A stretch of DNA of 10,548 bases from Clostridia bacterium (GTDB lineage: Bacteria > Bacillota > Clostridia > Oscillospirales > QAMX01): assembly GCA_017556885.1 (NCBI GenBank), contig JAFYLV010000190.1, forward strand, positions 1 through 10,548, given 5' to 3'. Positions 1 to 7,433 of this stretch are shown piece after piece. The notes beneath the pieces are model-generated. The model worked only from the letters and a program-made list of their open reading frames with translations. It was not told the DNA's origin and made no database searches. Positions within the stretch are counted from its first letter, which is position 1. Every line of letters starts with the position of its first letter. Made by a program: the position numbers and the translations under genes.

Positions 1-399
1 AAAAACAAGCTTGGCGGTACCGTCATCACCTTTGCCGGAACGCCCAAAACCAAGTATAACATCTCCGAGGCCTTTGCCTTCTTAAACGAGACCCGCAAGC
101 GCCAGCTCATCCGCCTGCTCTCCGAGACCGGAGAGCTGCCCGCATGGATGCCCGGCGATGAGGAGCTCTACTTCCGCGCCGGTGACTTGCCCGACGGAAG
201 ACTCCTTCTCTCCGTCTTCAATCTCGGCCTCGATCCCATGGAGACCACCGACGTCTGCCTTACCCGCACGCCTCGCCGCATCACCCGCCTTGCTCCCGAC
301 GGAAGTGAGACCGAAGTCTCCTTCACCTTCGAGGACGGTGTCTACAAGATTGACAGTCTCTGCAATCCCGTTGATCCGGCGATCTTCTTTGTGGAATAA
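1..399 (+). CDS. C-terminal part of an unidentified protein, possibly a glycoside hydrolase (5' truncated by the window)
   Basis: The frame is open from base 1 to the TAA at 397-399, giving 132 residues with no internal stop; the start lies upstream of the window. Third positions are rich in C, like the neighbouring genes, so this is a genuine coding frame. The visible part contains a GGTVITFAGTP strand-loop, a helical stretch ending in TRKRQLIRLLSE, and then about 70 residues of alternating short strands (GRLLLSVFNLGLDP, FTFEDGVYKIDS) ending in PAIFFVE. This resembles a C-terminal beta-sandwich of the sort that closes GH42-like and related glycoside hydrolases, but that is only an impression; no catalytic residue is in view. 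The gene ends directly before a strong terminator, so it is the last gene of its transcript. Confidence 0.8.
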   Translation, partial: KNKLGGTVITFAGTPKTKYNISEAFAFLNETRKRQLIRLLSETGELPAWMPGDEELYFRAGDLPDGRLLLSVFNLGLDPMETTDVCLTRTPRRITRLAPDGSETEVSFTFEDGVYKIDSLCNPVDPAIFFVE

Positions 400-410
400 A
401 ACTACAACAA

Positions 411-448
411 AAAAAACGTCCCCGTCAGCTGATGACGGGGACGTTTTT
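411..448. terminator. Bidirectional rho-independent terminator between convergent genes
   Basis: An 11-bp perfect GC-rich stem (417-427 with 433-443) has a 5-nt loop (428-432). It is flanked by six A on the left (411-416) and five T on the right (444-448), so it can terminate transcription in both directions: the + gene ending at 399 and the - strand ABC exporter operon ending at 456. Confidence 0.93.
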
Positions 449-455
449 GTATATA

Positions 456-2324
456 TCAGGTCGCGTAACCCTCAAACTGGGTCTTATAGAGGTTGTAGTA
501 GATCCCGCCGCGCGCCAGCAGCTCCTCGTGGTTGCCCGTTTCGGCGATGCGTCCGTCGCTCATGACGACGATGCGGTCCGCATCCCGGATGGTGGAAAGC
601 CGGTGGGCGATGATGATGGAGGTGCGGTTCTTCATCAGGCTGATCATGGCCGACTGGATATGCATCTCCGTGCGGGTATCGATGGAAGAGGTCGCCTCAT
701 CCAGGATGAGGATCTTCGGATCCTTCAGGGCCGCGCGGGCGATGGCGATGAGCTGACGCTGGCCCTGGCTGAGGTTTTCCGCCGCCTCGGCAAGGGGCGT
801 ATCGTAGCCCTCGGGCAGCCGACGGATAAAGCGGTCGGCATTCGCAGTACGGGCAGCGGCATACATCTCCTCATCGGTAGCATCCTCGCGGCCGTAGCGG
901 ATGTTCTCCGCAATGGTACCGGAGAAGAGCACCGTATCCTGCAGCACCATGCCGATGCTATCGCGCAGCTCGTGTTTCTCTATATCGCGGATCTCGGTGC
1001 CGTCGATATAGATCTCGCCGGACTGAATATCGTAGAAGCGGGTAATGAGGTTTGCAACGGTGGTCTTGCCCGCGCCCGTTGCACCGACAAAGGCGATCTT
1101 CTCACCGGGCTTGATCTCCAGCGTGAAGTCCCGCAGGATGGGCTTTTCGGGCACGTAAGAGAAATTAACGTTACGGAAGGAAAGTTCACCACGCACCTCC
1201 CCGATGAAGGTCTCACGGCCCTCATCCACCTCAGATTCGGTGTCAAGGATCTCAAAGATGCGCTCTGCGCCGGCGATGGCCGACTGGATAACGGTGTACT
1301 GGTTTGCGATCATATTAACGGGACGGGTAAACTGCTTGGAATACTGCAGGAATGCCTGAATGGCACCCACAGAGATATTCCCGCGCAAGGCAAGCACACC
1401 GCCCGCCGCCGCCACCAACAGATAGTTGAGGTTGCCGATAACGTTCATCAGCGGTCCCATGATACCGCCGAAGATCTGGGCAAGGATACCGGTCTTTTTC
1501 AACTCCGCCGTAGTGCGGGAAAACTCCTCCTGCACGGAGGCCTGCCGGTTATAGGCCGTGACGCTCTTAAATCCCGTCACGTTCTCCTCGATCTGACCGT
1601 TCAGATCGCCGAGAAGACTCTGCTGGCGCCGGTAATACTTGCGGGCAAACTTGACGACCTTACCGGAGGCAAGCAGCGTCAGGGGAATGGTCACCAGCGC
1701 TACCAGCGTCAGCAGGGGACTGTAGATGAGCATCATTACCAGTGCGCCAATCAGGGTGATCACGCCGGAAAAGAGCTGGGTCACGGAGTTTGAGAGACCG
1801 TTGGAAATATTTTCCGCATCGTTGGTCACGCGGGACATAATATCACCGTGGCGGTGGGTATCAAAATAGCGGATCGGCAGACGTGAAAGCTTCGCAAAAA
1901 GCTCTCCGCGGATCTTGCGCACGCATTTTTGGGAAAGGGTGGCCGCGATCCAGCTCTGCAGGAAATGCAGCAGCGCAACGCAGACATATACGCCGAGCAT
2001 GATGGCCAGAACGACGAAAAGTCGGTCAAAATCCACCGAAAGCTTGCCCTCCCCAAGGGAAATACAGTCAATGGCGGCACCCTGCAGGGCGGGACCTGCA
2101 AGTTCCGCAAGGGCTGCAATGAGCATAACGCCCCAAAGGGAGAACATCAACAGGCGGAAACTTCCGAGATATTTCAGCATCCGGAAGAGGGTCTTTTTTG
2201 CATCCTTGGGTTTTTCAACCATCATTCGTCCGGCCATAGGGCCGCCGCGGCCGGGCATTCCGGGACGTCCGGGGCCGCCGGGACCGCCAAAGCCACCGGG
2301 AGGGGGCATTCTTCTCTCACTCAT
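456..2324 (-). CDS. ABC exporter half-transporter, ATPase-competent half (permease + ATP-binding fusion)
   Basis: A 622-residue half-transporter of the ABC type I exporter (multidrug/lipid) class. Residues 1-35 are a Gly/Pro/Met/Arg-rich tail. A six-helix membrane domain spans about 50-350, and the nucleotide-binding domain about 380-615. Visible motifs are an A-loop Tyr at 390, Walker A GATGAGKT 414-421, Q-loop Q462, signature LSQGQ 518-522, Walker B ILILDE 538-543 with catalytic E543, D-loop SSID 546-549 and switch H574. The Walker B Glu and switch His are canonical, but the signature has Gln where LSGGQ has its first Gly. The start ATG at 2324 overlaps the TGA of the upstream half (ATGA) and is preceded by a GGAGGGGA site, so the two are translationally coupled. 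It probably works as a heterodimer with its upstream partner; the substrate cannot be told. An alternative start at Met6 (2309) would change little. Confidence 0.96.
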   Translation of the reverse strand: MSERRMPPPGGFGGPGGPGRPGMPGRGGPMAGRMMVEKPKDAKKTLFRMLKYLGSFRLLMFSLWGVMLIAALAELAGPALQGAAIDCISLGEGKLSVDFDRLFVVLAIMLGVYVCVALLHFLQSWIAATLSQKCVRKIRGELFAKLSRLPIRYFDTHRHGDIMSRVTNDAENISNGLSNSVTQLFSGVITLIGALVMMLIYSPLLTLVALVTIPLTLLASGKVVKFARKYYRRQQSLLGDLNGQIEENVTGFKSVTAYNRQASVQEEFSRTTAELKKTGILAQIFGGIMGPLMNVIGNLNYLLVAAAGGVLALRGNISVGAIQAFLQYSKQFTRPVNMIANQYTVIQSAIAGAERIFEILDTESEVDEGRETFIGEVRGELSFRNVNFSYVPEKPILRDFTLEIKPGEKIAFVGATGAGKTTVANLITRFYDIQSGEIYIDGTEIRDIEKHELRDSIGMVLQDTVLFSGTIAENIRYGREDATDEEMYAAARTANADRFIRRLPEGYDTPLAEAAENLSQGQRQLIAIARAALKDPKILILDEATSSIDTRTEMHIQSAMISLMKNRTSIIIAHRLSTIRDADRIVVMSDGRIAETGNHEELLARGGIYYNLYKTQFEGYAT

Positions 2325-4063
2325 TTGTTCTCCCCTCCTCTCACCTGGGAATCATAGATATCCTTATAGACCGGGCAGGTCTCCAAAAGCTTCTCATGAC
2401 TGTCAAAGCCGACGATGCGTCCGTTGTCAAGCACGATGATCCTATCGGCTTCCCGCACGCTCGCCACACGGGCGGCGATGATAATGACTGTCATATCGGT
2501 CATATTCTCGCGAATGGCACGGCGAAGTTTTCCCTCGGTAGCGAGATCCAGCGCAGAGCTTGCATCATCAAGAATGAGGATACGGGGTTTCTTCAGCACC
2601 CCGCGGGCAATGGCGATACGCTGCTTCTGTCCGCCGGAAACGGAAGAGCCCTTTTGTCCGATAATGGTATCGTAACCGTCGGGGAAAGAAGTAATAAAGT
2701 CATGTGCCTGGGCGATCCGGGCCGCCTGCTCCACTTCTTCCGTTGTGGCGTTGTCGTTACCCCAGCGGATATTGTCGGCGATGGTGCCGGAGAAGAGCTC
2801 GCTTTTCTGCAGAACCACAGAAATATCCCGCCGCAGGATCGCGGGGTCATATTCGCGCACATCCACATCGTCCACCAGCACAGCACCCTCCGTCACATCG
2901 TAGAAACGGGGAATCATGTTGATGAGGCTGGTCTTGCCGGTGCCGGTGGCGCCCATAACGCCTACCGTCTCACCGGGGCGGATGTCGAGATCGATATCCT
3001 GCAGCACCGCGTCGCCGCCCTGTCCCTTGTAAGAGAAGGAAACCTTGCGGAAGGAGACCGCACCGGCGGTGACGGAGGGAGACTCGCCGCCGGGGGCAAC
3101 GATCTCAGGATCGGTCGCCAGAACCTCGCGGACACGCACCGCCGAGGCGCGGGCGCGGGCGATCGAGTTAAAGAGCATGGAGAACATCATCATGCCCATC
3201 ATGACCTGGGTCAGGTAATTGATGACCGCCATGACCTCGCCGACTTTGATGGCTCCGCGGTTGACCTCCAGGCCGCCGATCCAGATGACGGCAATGACCG
3301 CAACGTTCATCAGAATGGTCATCAGGGGCATGATGCAGGCCATGGTGCGCTGCACCTTCAGGGTCATATCCGTCAGGCTGTCATTGGCCTCATTGAAGCG
3401 CTTGACCTCGCGATCCTCGCGGACGAACACCTTGACCACGCGGGCGGCGATCACATTTTCCTGAATAACGGCGTTGACCTTATCCAGCCGCTTCTGCACG
3501 ATTTCAAAAAGCGGTGAGGTTTTGGAAACCATCAACCAAACCACCAGCGCCTCCAGCGGGAGAATCGCCAGGATGACAAGGCCGAATTTCGGATTCAGGC
3601 GCAGTGCCATGATAATGCTGCCGATAAAGAGCAGTGGCGAGCGGAAAAACATACGCAGCGCCATGGCGGTAAAGTCCTGCAGCTGGGTCACATCATTGGT
3701 CATGCGGGTGACAAGTGAGCCAGTGGAGAATCGGTCATGCTGGGAATAGGACAGGCTCATGACCTTTTTATACATGTCGTTTCGCATATCCGCGCCGTAG
3801 TTCTGGCTTGCCGCACTGGCAAATCCCGCCGCGGCAAGGCCACCGAGACCACCGAAAACGGACAGCCCCAGCATCAGAAGGCCGGTGGTTAGGATAGCCG
3901 TAAGGTTGCCTTTCAGTACGCCTTCATCCACGATTTTTGCCATAAGAGTTGGCTGCAGCAGATCCACACCCACCTCAATAAACATACTGACCGGAGACAT
4001 CAGCGCCACAAACCAGTAGGGCGCGAGATATCGCCGCAGTTTGATCTTACTCTTATTTTTCAT
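2321..4063 (-). CDS. ABC exporter half-transporter, degenerate-site half (permease + ATP-binding fusion)
   Basis: A 580-residue half-transporter beginning MKNKSKIKLRRYLAPYW. The frame stays open for 38 codons further upstream, but those codons overlap the marR gene and have no family character. The ATG at 4063 lies 4 nt after the marR stop and is taken as the start; an AAGGAG sits about 12 nt upstream. Transmembrane helices occupy about 15-310. The ATP-binding domain has A-loop Tyr345, Walker A GATGTGKT 371-378, Q-loop Q419, canonical signature VSGGQ 475-479, and Walker B ILILDD 495-500, where Asp500 replaces the catalytic Glu. Ala531 replaces the switch His (IIIAARVAS). It therefore cannot hydrolyse ATP well at its own Walker site and lends its intact signature to the partner. 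This matches the class of heterodimeric exporters with one degenerate site such as BmrCD, LmrCD and TM287/288. The substrate is unknown. Confidence 0.96.
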   Translation of the reverse strand: MKNKSKIKLRRYLAPYWFVALMSPVSMFIEVGVDLLQPTLMAKIVDEGVLKGNLTAILTTGLLMLGLSVFGGLGGLAAAGFASAASQNYGADMRNDMYKKVMSLSYSQHDRFSTGSLVTRMTNDVTQLQDFTAMALRMFFRSPLLFIGSIIMALRLNPKFGLVILAILPLEALVVWLMVSKTSPLFEIVQKRLDKVNAVIQENVIAARVVKVFVREDREVKRFNEANDSLTDMTLKVQRTMACIMPLMTILMNVAVIAVIWIGGLEVNRGAIKVGEVMAVINYLTQVMMGMMMFSMLFNSIARARASAVRVREVLATDPEIVAPGGESPSVTAGAVSFRKVSFSYKGQGGDAVLQDIDLDIRPGETVGVMGATGTGKTSLINMIPRFYDVTEGAVLVDDVDVREYDPAILRRDISVVLQKSELFSGTIADNIRWGNDNATTEEVEQAARIAQAHDFITSFPDGYDTIIGQKGSSVSGGQKQRIAIARGVLKKPRILILDDASSALDLATEGKLRRAIRENMTDMTVIIIAARVASVREADRIIVLDNGRIVGFDSHEKLLETCPVYKDIYDSQVRGGENK

Positions 4064-4067
4064 CCGA

Positions 4068-4520
4068 TCACATTTCTCCTTCTCTCTGCAGTGTATCCAG
4101 AAGCTTTTCCAGCAGCCTCCGAAGCTCCGCCTTCTCCTCCGGAGCAAGGTGTGCCGTGAGGCGCTCCTCGTTTTCATTTAACATCTCCCGCATAGCGCGA
4201 TCCAGTGCCATTCCCTTCTCGGTGAGATAGACACGTGTTTTCCGGCTATCTCCGGGATCGGTCTTACGGCAGATGAGTCCGTCCTTTTCCATTTTTCCCA
4301 ATGCAATGCTCACCGTTGGGGCGCTGAGCCCGGTACGCTCCGCAAGATCGCGCTGGGTGCAGCCGTCATCCTGGATCAGCTCATAATGCAGCCGCCGGTA
4401 ACCCGGCTGCATGCCGATGCCGATGGACGCGGCATCCAACCGCTGGCGATGGATACGGTGGATCCGGCCAAGGATCGCGCCGACATGCCGAACGCTCCCT
4501 TTCTTTCCCTCGTGCTTCAT
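4068..4520 (-). CDS. MarR-family winged-helix transcriptional regulator
   Basis: A 150-residue protein of normal MarR length. An N-terminal helical dimerisation part (about 8-48) leads into a helix-turn-helix around 54-80 (TQRDLAERTGLSAPTVSIAL), then the wing with the family pattern DPGDSRKTRVYLT (88-100), and C-terminal helices (104-145) for dimerisation. The ATG at 4520 follows a GGAGGAG site with a short spacer. It is the first gene of the operon with the two ABC halves (4-nt gap to the next gene), so it probably represses its own promoter and the exporter until a ligand, often a phenolic compound or drug, is bound. The ligand here is not known. Cys54 and Cys84 are present, so redox sensing is possible but unproven. 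Confidence 0.95.
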   Translation of the reverse strand: MKHEGKKGSVRHVGAILGRIHRIHRQRLDAASIGIGMQPGYRRLHYELIQDDGCTQRDLAERTGLSAPTVSIALGKMEKDGLICRKTDPGDSRKTRVYLTEKGMALDRAMREMLNENEERLTAHLAPEEKAELRRLLEKLLDTLQREGEM

Positions 4521-4542
4521 AACTCCTCCCTACCGATTTCGT

Positions 4543-4556
4543 TAGTTGGCAAACTA
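4543..4556. promoter_or_regulatory. Probable MarR operator (inverted repeat TAGTT-N4-AACTA)
   Basis: A perfect 5-bp inverted repeat with a 4-bp centre, TAGTTGGCAAACTA, lies between the -10 element and the ribosome binding site of marR, at or just after the expected transcription start. Its position and its TAGTT/AACTA half-sites suit a MarR dimer blocking transcription of its own operon. This is inferred from position and symmetry only. Confidence 0.55.
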
Positions 4557-4567
4557 TATTAAACGAT

Positions 4568-4596
4568 ATTGTATTTTATTCCGGCACAAATGTCAA
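4568..4596 (-). promoter_or_regulatory. Sigma-A promoter of the marR-ABC exporter operon
   Basis: Read on the - strand: TTGACA (4596-4591), a 17-bp spacer, then TACAAT (4573-4568). The -35 is consensus and the -10 has one mismatch. Transcription would start near 4561, about 40 nt before the marR ATG, and run through the inverted repeat at 4556-4543. Confidence 0.85.
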
Positions 4597-4656
4597 TACT
4601 GCTTTATATGCCTAACCTTTTTTCTGCAAAAGTACCCTGCTCCACCGCCAAAACGG

Positions 4657-4685
4657 TTGACTTTCACGCCGCCGGGAGGTAAGAT
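4657..4685 (+). promoter_or_regulatory. Probable sigma-A promoter of the three-enzyme operon
   Basis: TTGACT (4657-4662) and TAAGAT (4680-4685) are separated by 17 bp. Transcription would start near 4692, leaving a leader of about 30 nt with an AAGGTGG at 4703-4709, 13 nt before the ATG at 4723. It is divergent from the marR promoter, with about 60 bp between the two -35 boxes. The -10 is imperfect, so this call is weaker. Confidence 0.6.
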
Positions 4686-4722
4686 ATAAGATAGATAACT
4701 GTAAGGTGGCATACTGTAGACC

Positions 4723-5544
4723 ATGAACGAGATCTTCCTTTCCACCGGCGCCTTTACCGGCCGAATCAACGGACGCGATCCCCATCTGCTGACACGGTTT
4801 CACCGGCATCTTGACTGTGACGGATTTGAATTTATGCTCATGTCGGATTTTGATCCCATCCTGCACGAGCTTATCACAGAATACCGTACAGAAGGCATCC
4901 GCATCCCCATTCTGCACGCACGCAAGGAACTTGGCGACTATTTAAGTACACCGGAAGATACTTTTTTCCGCAAGGCAAAGGATCTTTTCCGGCAAAACTG
5001 CGAAGTGGCCTGTGCCCTCGGGGCTTCCCGCCTGGTCGTTCACGGCTGGGGTGTGCCCGACAGTGACGCCTACCCGGAAATGCTCTACGCGCGCATCCCT
5101 GCACTGGAGGAGATCGCGCAAGGATACGGCCTGCAGGCAGTCATCGAAAACTGTGTCTGCTCCCATGGCTCTCCCCTGCACCATATCGAGGCGCTCCATT
5201 CCGTCGCGCCCGATTTGACATTCACCGTGGATACCCGTTGCAGTGAGTTTCATGGCGAACTTCCCGCCACCATGAAAAGCCCCCTGTGGGATTCCGCCAT
5301 CCGCCACGTACACATCAACGACTACATCGGCGGCGTCAAGGATTGGGATGCGCGCTATCCCATCTACCAACCCGGCAAGGGACAGATCGACTGGGATCTT
5401 TTCTTCGCCGGCCTCGCTGCCCACAATTACACCGGCTCCATCACCCTGGAGGCCTCCGCCATGCTGCCCGACCGGGTGGACTGCGAGACCCTTAATGCAG
5501 GGCTTGGATATATACGCACCCATCTCAAACAAAAAACATTATAA
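4723..5544 (+). CDS. Sugar phosphate isomerase/epimerase superfamily TIM-barrel protein
   Basis: A 273-residue protein of the xylose isomerase-like / AP endonuclease 2 TIM-barrel superfamily, whose members isomerise or epimerise sugars or inositols, or act on related cyclitol intermediates, using a divalent metal. The strand-end motifs are in the usual order: GFEF (34-37), PILHAR (62-67), LVVHGWG (104-110), AVIENC (139-144), FTVDTRC (167-173), HVHINDY (195-201), GKGQIDW (218-224) and TLEAS (241-245). By family comparison the metal ligands would be E142, D170, H197 and E243. The usual His three residues after the Asp is Cys173 here, so substrate handling may differ. No signal peptide is present, so it is probably cytoplasmic. 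It is the first gene of the operon; the esterase gene begins 17 nt after its stop. The exact substrate cannot be assigned, and a lyase or dehydratase role is also possible in this superfamily. Confidence 0.88.
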   Translation: MNEIFLSTGAFTGRINGRDPHLLTRFHRHLDCDGFEFMLMSDFDPILHELITEYRTEGIRIPILHARKELGDYLSTPEDTFFRKAKDLFRQNCEVACALGASRLVVHGWGVPDSDAYPEMLYARIPALEEIAQGYGLQAVIENCVCSHGSPLHHIEALHSVAPDLTFTVDTRCSEFHGELPATMKSPLWDSAIRHVHINDYIGGVKDWDARYPIYQPGKGQIDWDLFFAGLAAHNYTGSITLEASAMLPDRVDCETLNAGLGYIRTHLKQKTL

Positions 5545-5561
5545 TTTTGGAGGATATCCCC

Positions 5562-6239
5562 ATGAAAGTCGATTCCGGCAAATTCAGCGCCCCCTATGTG
5601 GATTTTAACTACCTCGTCTTCACTCCCGAGGAAAAGTCTGCAGAGAAGCTTCCCATGATGATCTTCCTGCACGGCGCCGGCGAGCGCGGAGACGATACCG
5701 AGCTTCTCTACGTTCACGGCCTCCCCAAGTACATCCGCGCCGGCGCAGAATATCCCGCCATCGTCCTCGCTCCCCAGTGCCCCGCCGACCGTTTCTGGCC
5801 CAACTATGCCTTCCAGCTCAAGGAGCTGATCGACAAGGTCGCCGCGGAATACGATGCCGATCCCGACCGCATTTCCATCACCGGTATCTCCATGGGCGGT
5901 TACGGCACCTGGGAGATGGGCGCTTCCTATCCCGACTTCTTCTCTGCCATCGCCCCCTGCTGCGGCGGCGGACAGCCCTGGCGCTATATGGGCATCAAGA
6001 ATCTGCCCATTTGGACCGCCCACGGCGACTGTGACTCCGTTGTTCCCGTTTCCGAGTCTACCAAGATGTTTGAGGCTGCCAAGAAGGCCGGTCTCAATCC
6101 CCGCCTGACCATCCAGGCCGGCCGCGGCCACGATTCCTGGACGGAATTCTATGAGAACACCAACGTCATCGAGTGGATGCTTGGACAGAAGCGCGGCGAG
6201 GCTCCCAAGCGCATCATGTCCATTCCTTACGCGAAATAA
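5562..6239 (+). CDS. Alpha/beta hydrolase, CE1/COG4099-like esterase or peptidase
   Basis: A 225-residue alpha/beta hydrolase of the 'predicted peptidase'/esterase D/PHB depolymerase-like group. Visible elements are the oxyanion-hole loop FLHGAGERG (35-43), the nucleophile elbow GISMGGYG with Ser110, the acid in HGDCDSVVP (Asp158) and the catalytic His in GRGHDSW (His190). All three catalytic residues are in the right order and spacing for a complete, active enzyme. The frame reaches back to a TTG at 5547, but that overlaps the GGAGG at 5549-5553. The ATG at 5562, 8 nt after it, is the sound start. No signal peptide is visible, unlike most secreted acetyl-xylan or feruloyl esterases of this fold, so it would act inside the cell. 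It lies between the TIM-barrel gene and the serine hydrolase gene, suggesting removal of an acyl group from a sugar-like metabolite. The substrate is inference. Confidence 0.9.
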   Translation: MKVDSGKFSAPYVDFNYLVFTPEEKSAEKLPMMIFLHGAGERGDDTELLYVHGLPKYIRAGAEYPAIVLAPQCPADRFWPNYAFQLKELIDKVAAEYDADPDRISITGISMGGYGTWEMGASYPDFFSAIAPCCGGGQPWRYMGIKNLPIWTAHGDCDSVVPVSESTKMFEAAKKAGLNPRLTIQAGRGHDSWTEFYENTNVIEWMLGQKRGEAPKRIMSIPYAK

Positions 6240-6252
6240 GGAGGCTTCCGCC

Positions 6253-7383
6253 ATGGATTTCACGCCGCTCCGGGAGGTAATGGATACGTTCCCCGTTCTC
6301 GGTATCCCGCAGTCCGACATTGTCGTGACGCTGGATGACAAAATCCTCTTCCGTTACTCCGTAGGTATCGAGGCACCACCCGCACCGGATGCCATCTACC
6401 ATCTTTATTCCGTCTCCAAGGTCATCACGTGTGTTGCGGCAGCGCAGCTGCTGGAAAAAGGAAAAATCCTTCTCTCCGACCCCATCTGCGACTATCTCCC
6501 CGGTTTCCGGGATATGGAGATCCGCAAAAAGAACGAGGCCGGTGAGGAATACCGCGTGCCTGCCACCAAGCTTGCCACGGTTCGAGATCTTTTCACAATG
6601 ACCCAGGGCTGCAACTATAACTTCCACAGCCCGGCCATGAACGAAATGGTGGAAAAGACCGGCGGCCGTGCCCCCACCATGGCGATGGCCGAGGTTCTGG
6701 GCCGCACGGCCATCTTTGCCGAGCCCGGAGAGCGCTGGCACTACAGCCTCTGCCACGATCTGCTCGCCGCACTGGTGGAAAAGGTCTCCGGTCTGCGCTT
6801 TGCGGAGTATGTGCGGCAAAACATTTTCCTGCCTCTGGGCATGACCTCCTCCTGCTACCATGTGGAGGACTGTGATATGTCCCGCATGGCGCGGCAGTAT
6901 GAGAACTTCAACAACGGCGATATCCGCGAAATTGAAAAGACCAACCGCTTCGTTCTCGGCCCCGAGCATGACAGCGGTGGCGGCGGTGCCATCTCCAGCC
7001 TTGAGGATATGCAGAAGTTTGCCGCAGCCCTTGCCCGCGGCGGCATCGGCACGAACGGCGCCCGCATCCTCTCCCCCCGCACCATCGATCTCATGACGCA
7101 GAATCACCTCTCCCCCGAAGCAGATGCACACCTCCGCCGGGAGCTGCCGGGACTCCGCGGCTACAATTACGGCCTCGGTGTTCGCACCCTCGCCGATCCC
7201 GCCCTCGCGGGTTCCCTCTCCTCCCCCGGCGAATTCGGCTGGTCCGGCGCGGCGGGTGCCTATATTCTGGCCGACCCCGCTACCAAAGTCTCCATCTATT
7301 ACGCCCAGCATATGCTCAACTCCATGGAGGGCATAACCCATCCCCGCCTGCGGAACGCGGCCTACGCCTGCATCTTCCGTTGA
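6253..7383 (+). CDS. Beta-lactamase-fold serine hydrolase (class C / EstB-like)
   Basis: A 376-residue serine hydrolase of the beta-lactamase/D-alanyl-D-alanine carboxypeptidase fold. The SxxK motif is Ser53-Val-Ser-Lys56 (YSVSK). The second motif is Tyr164-Ser-Leu in RWHYSLCHDLL, where most relatives have YSN or YAN. The third, KTG-like region is GWSGAAG (329-335). The frame extends 34 codons upstream into the esterase gene, but the ATG at 6253 has AAGGAGG 8 nt before it, overlapping the stop region of the esterase gene, and starts the conserved part. There is no signal peptide or membrane anchor, so a classical periplasmic/cell-wall penicillin-binding role is unlikely; an intracellular esterase or amidase is more plausible. 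It is the last gene of the operon, followed 17 nt later by a terminator. Confidence 0.92.
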   Translation: MDFTPLREVMDTFPVLGIPQSDIVVTLDDKILFRYSVGIEAPPAPDAIYHLYSVSKVITCVAAAQLLEKGKILLSDPICDYLPGFRDMEIRKKNEAGEEYRVPATKLATVRDLFTMTQGCNYNFHSPAMNEMVEKTGGRAPTMAMAEVLGRTAIFAEPGERWHYSLCHDLLAALVEKVSGLRFAEYVRQNIFLPLGMTSSCYHVEDCDMSRMARQYENFNNGDIREIEKTNRFVLGPEHDSGGGGAISSLEDMQKFAAALARGGIGTNGARILSPRTIDLMTQNHLSPEADAHLRRELPGLRGYNYGLGVRTLADPALAGSLSSPGEFGWSGAAGAYILADPATKVSIYYAQHMLNSMEGITHPRLRNAAYACIFR

Positions 7384-7400
7384 TTTGTTCATACAAGCCA

Positions 7401-7433
7401 AAAAGCACCTGCGAAAAGATCGCAGGTGCTTTT
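7401..7433 (+). terminator. Rho-independent terminator of the three-enzyme operon
   Basis: A 14-bp perfect stem (7401-7414 with 7420-7433) has a 5-nt loop. It begins with AAAA and ends in TTTT, starting 17 nt after the serine hydrolase stop. Its near-symmetry would also let it act on the - strand. Confidence 0.92.

Noticed and set aside
432..1793. 453-codon open + frame opposite the second ABC half
   Set aside because: It is the antisense shadow of a certain ABC transporter gene; its protein is His/Asp/Gly-rich with no family likeness, and long antisense frames are common in GC-rich coding DNA.
2396..3517. 373-codon open + frame opposite the first ABC half
   Set aside because: Same reason: an antisense shadow with biased composition, no ribosome binding site and no recognisable domain.
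4064..4177. Upstream extension of the first ABC half by 38 codons
   Set aside because: The extension overlaps the end of marR, is Arg/Ser-rich unlike the family, and the ATG at 4063 fits the conserved N-terminus.
5427..6341. 304-codon open - frame opposite the esterase
   Set aside because: Antisense to two overlapping real genes and their ribosome binding sites; no domain recognised.
6214..7401. 395-codon open - frame opposite the serine hydrolase
   Set aside because: Shadow of a gene with a clear active site; it also runs into the terminator hairpin and has no ribosome binding site.
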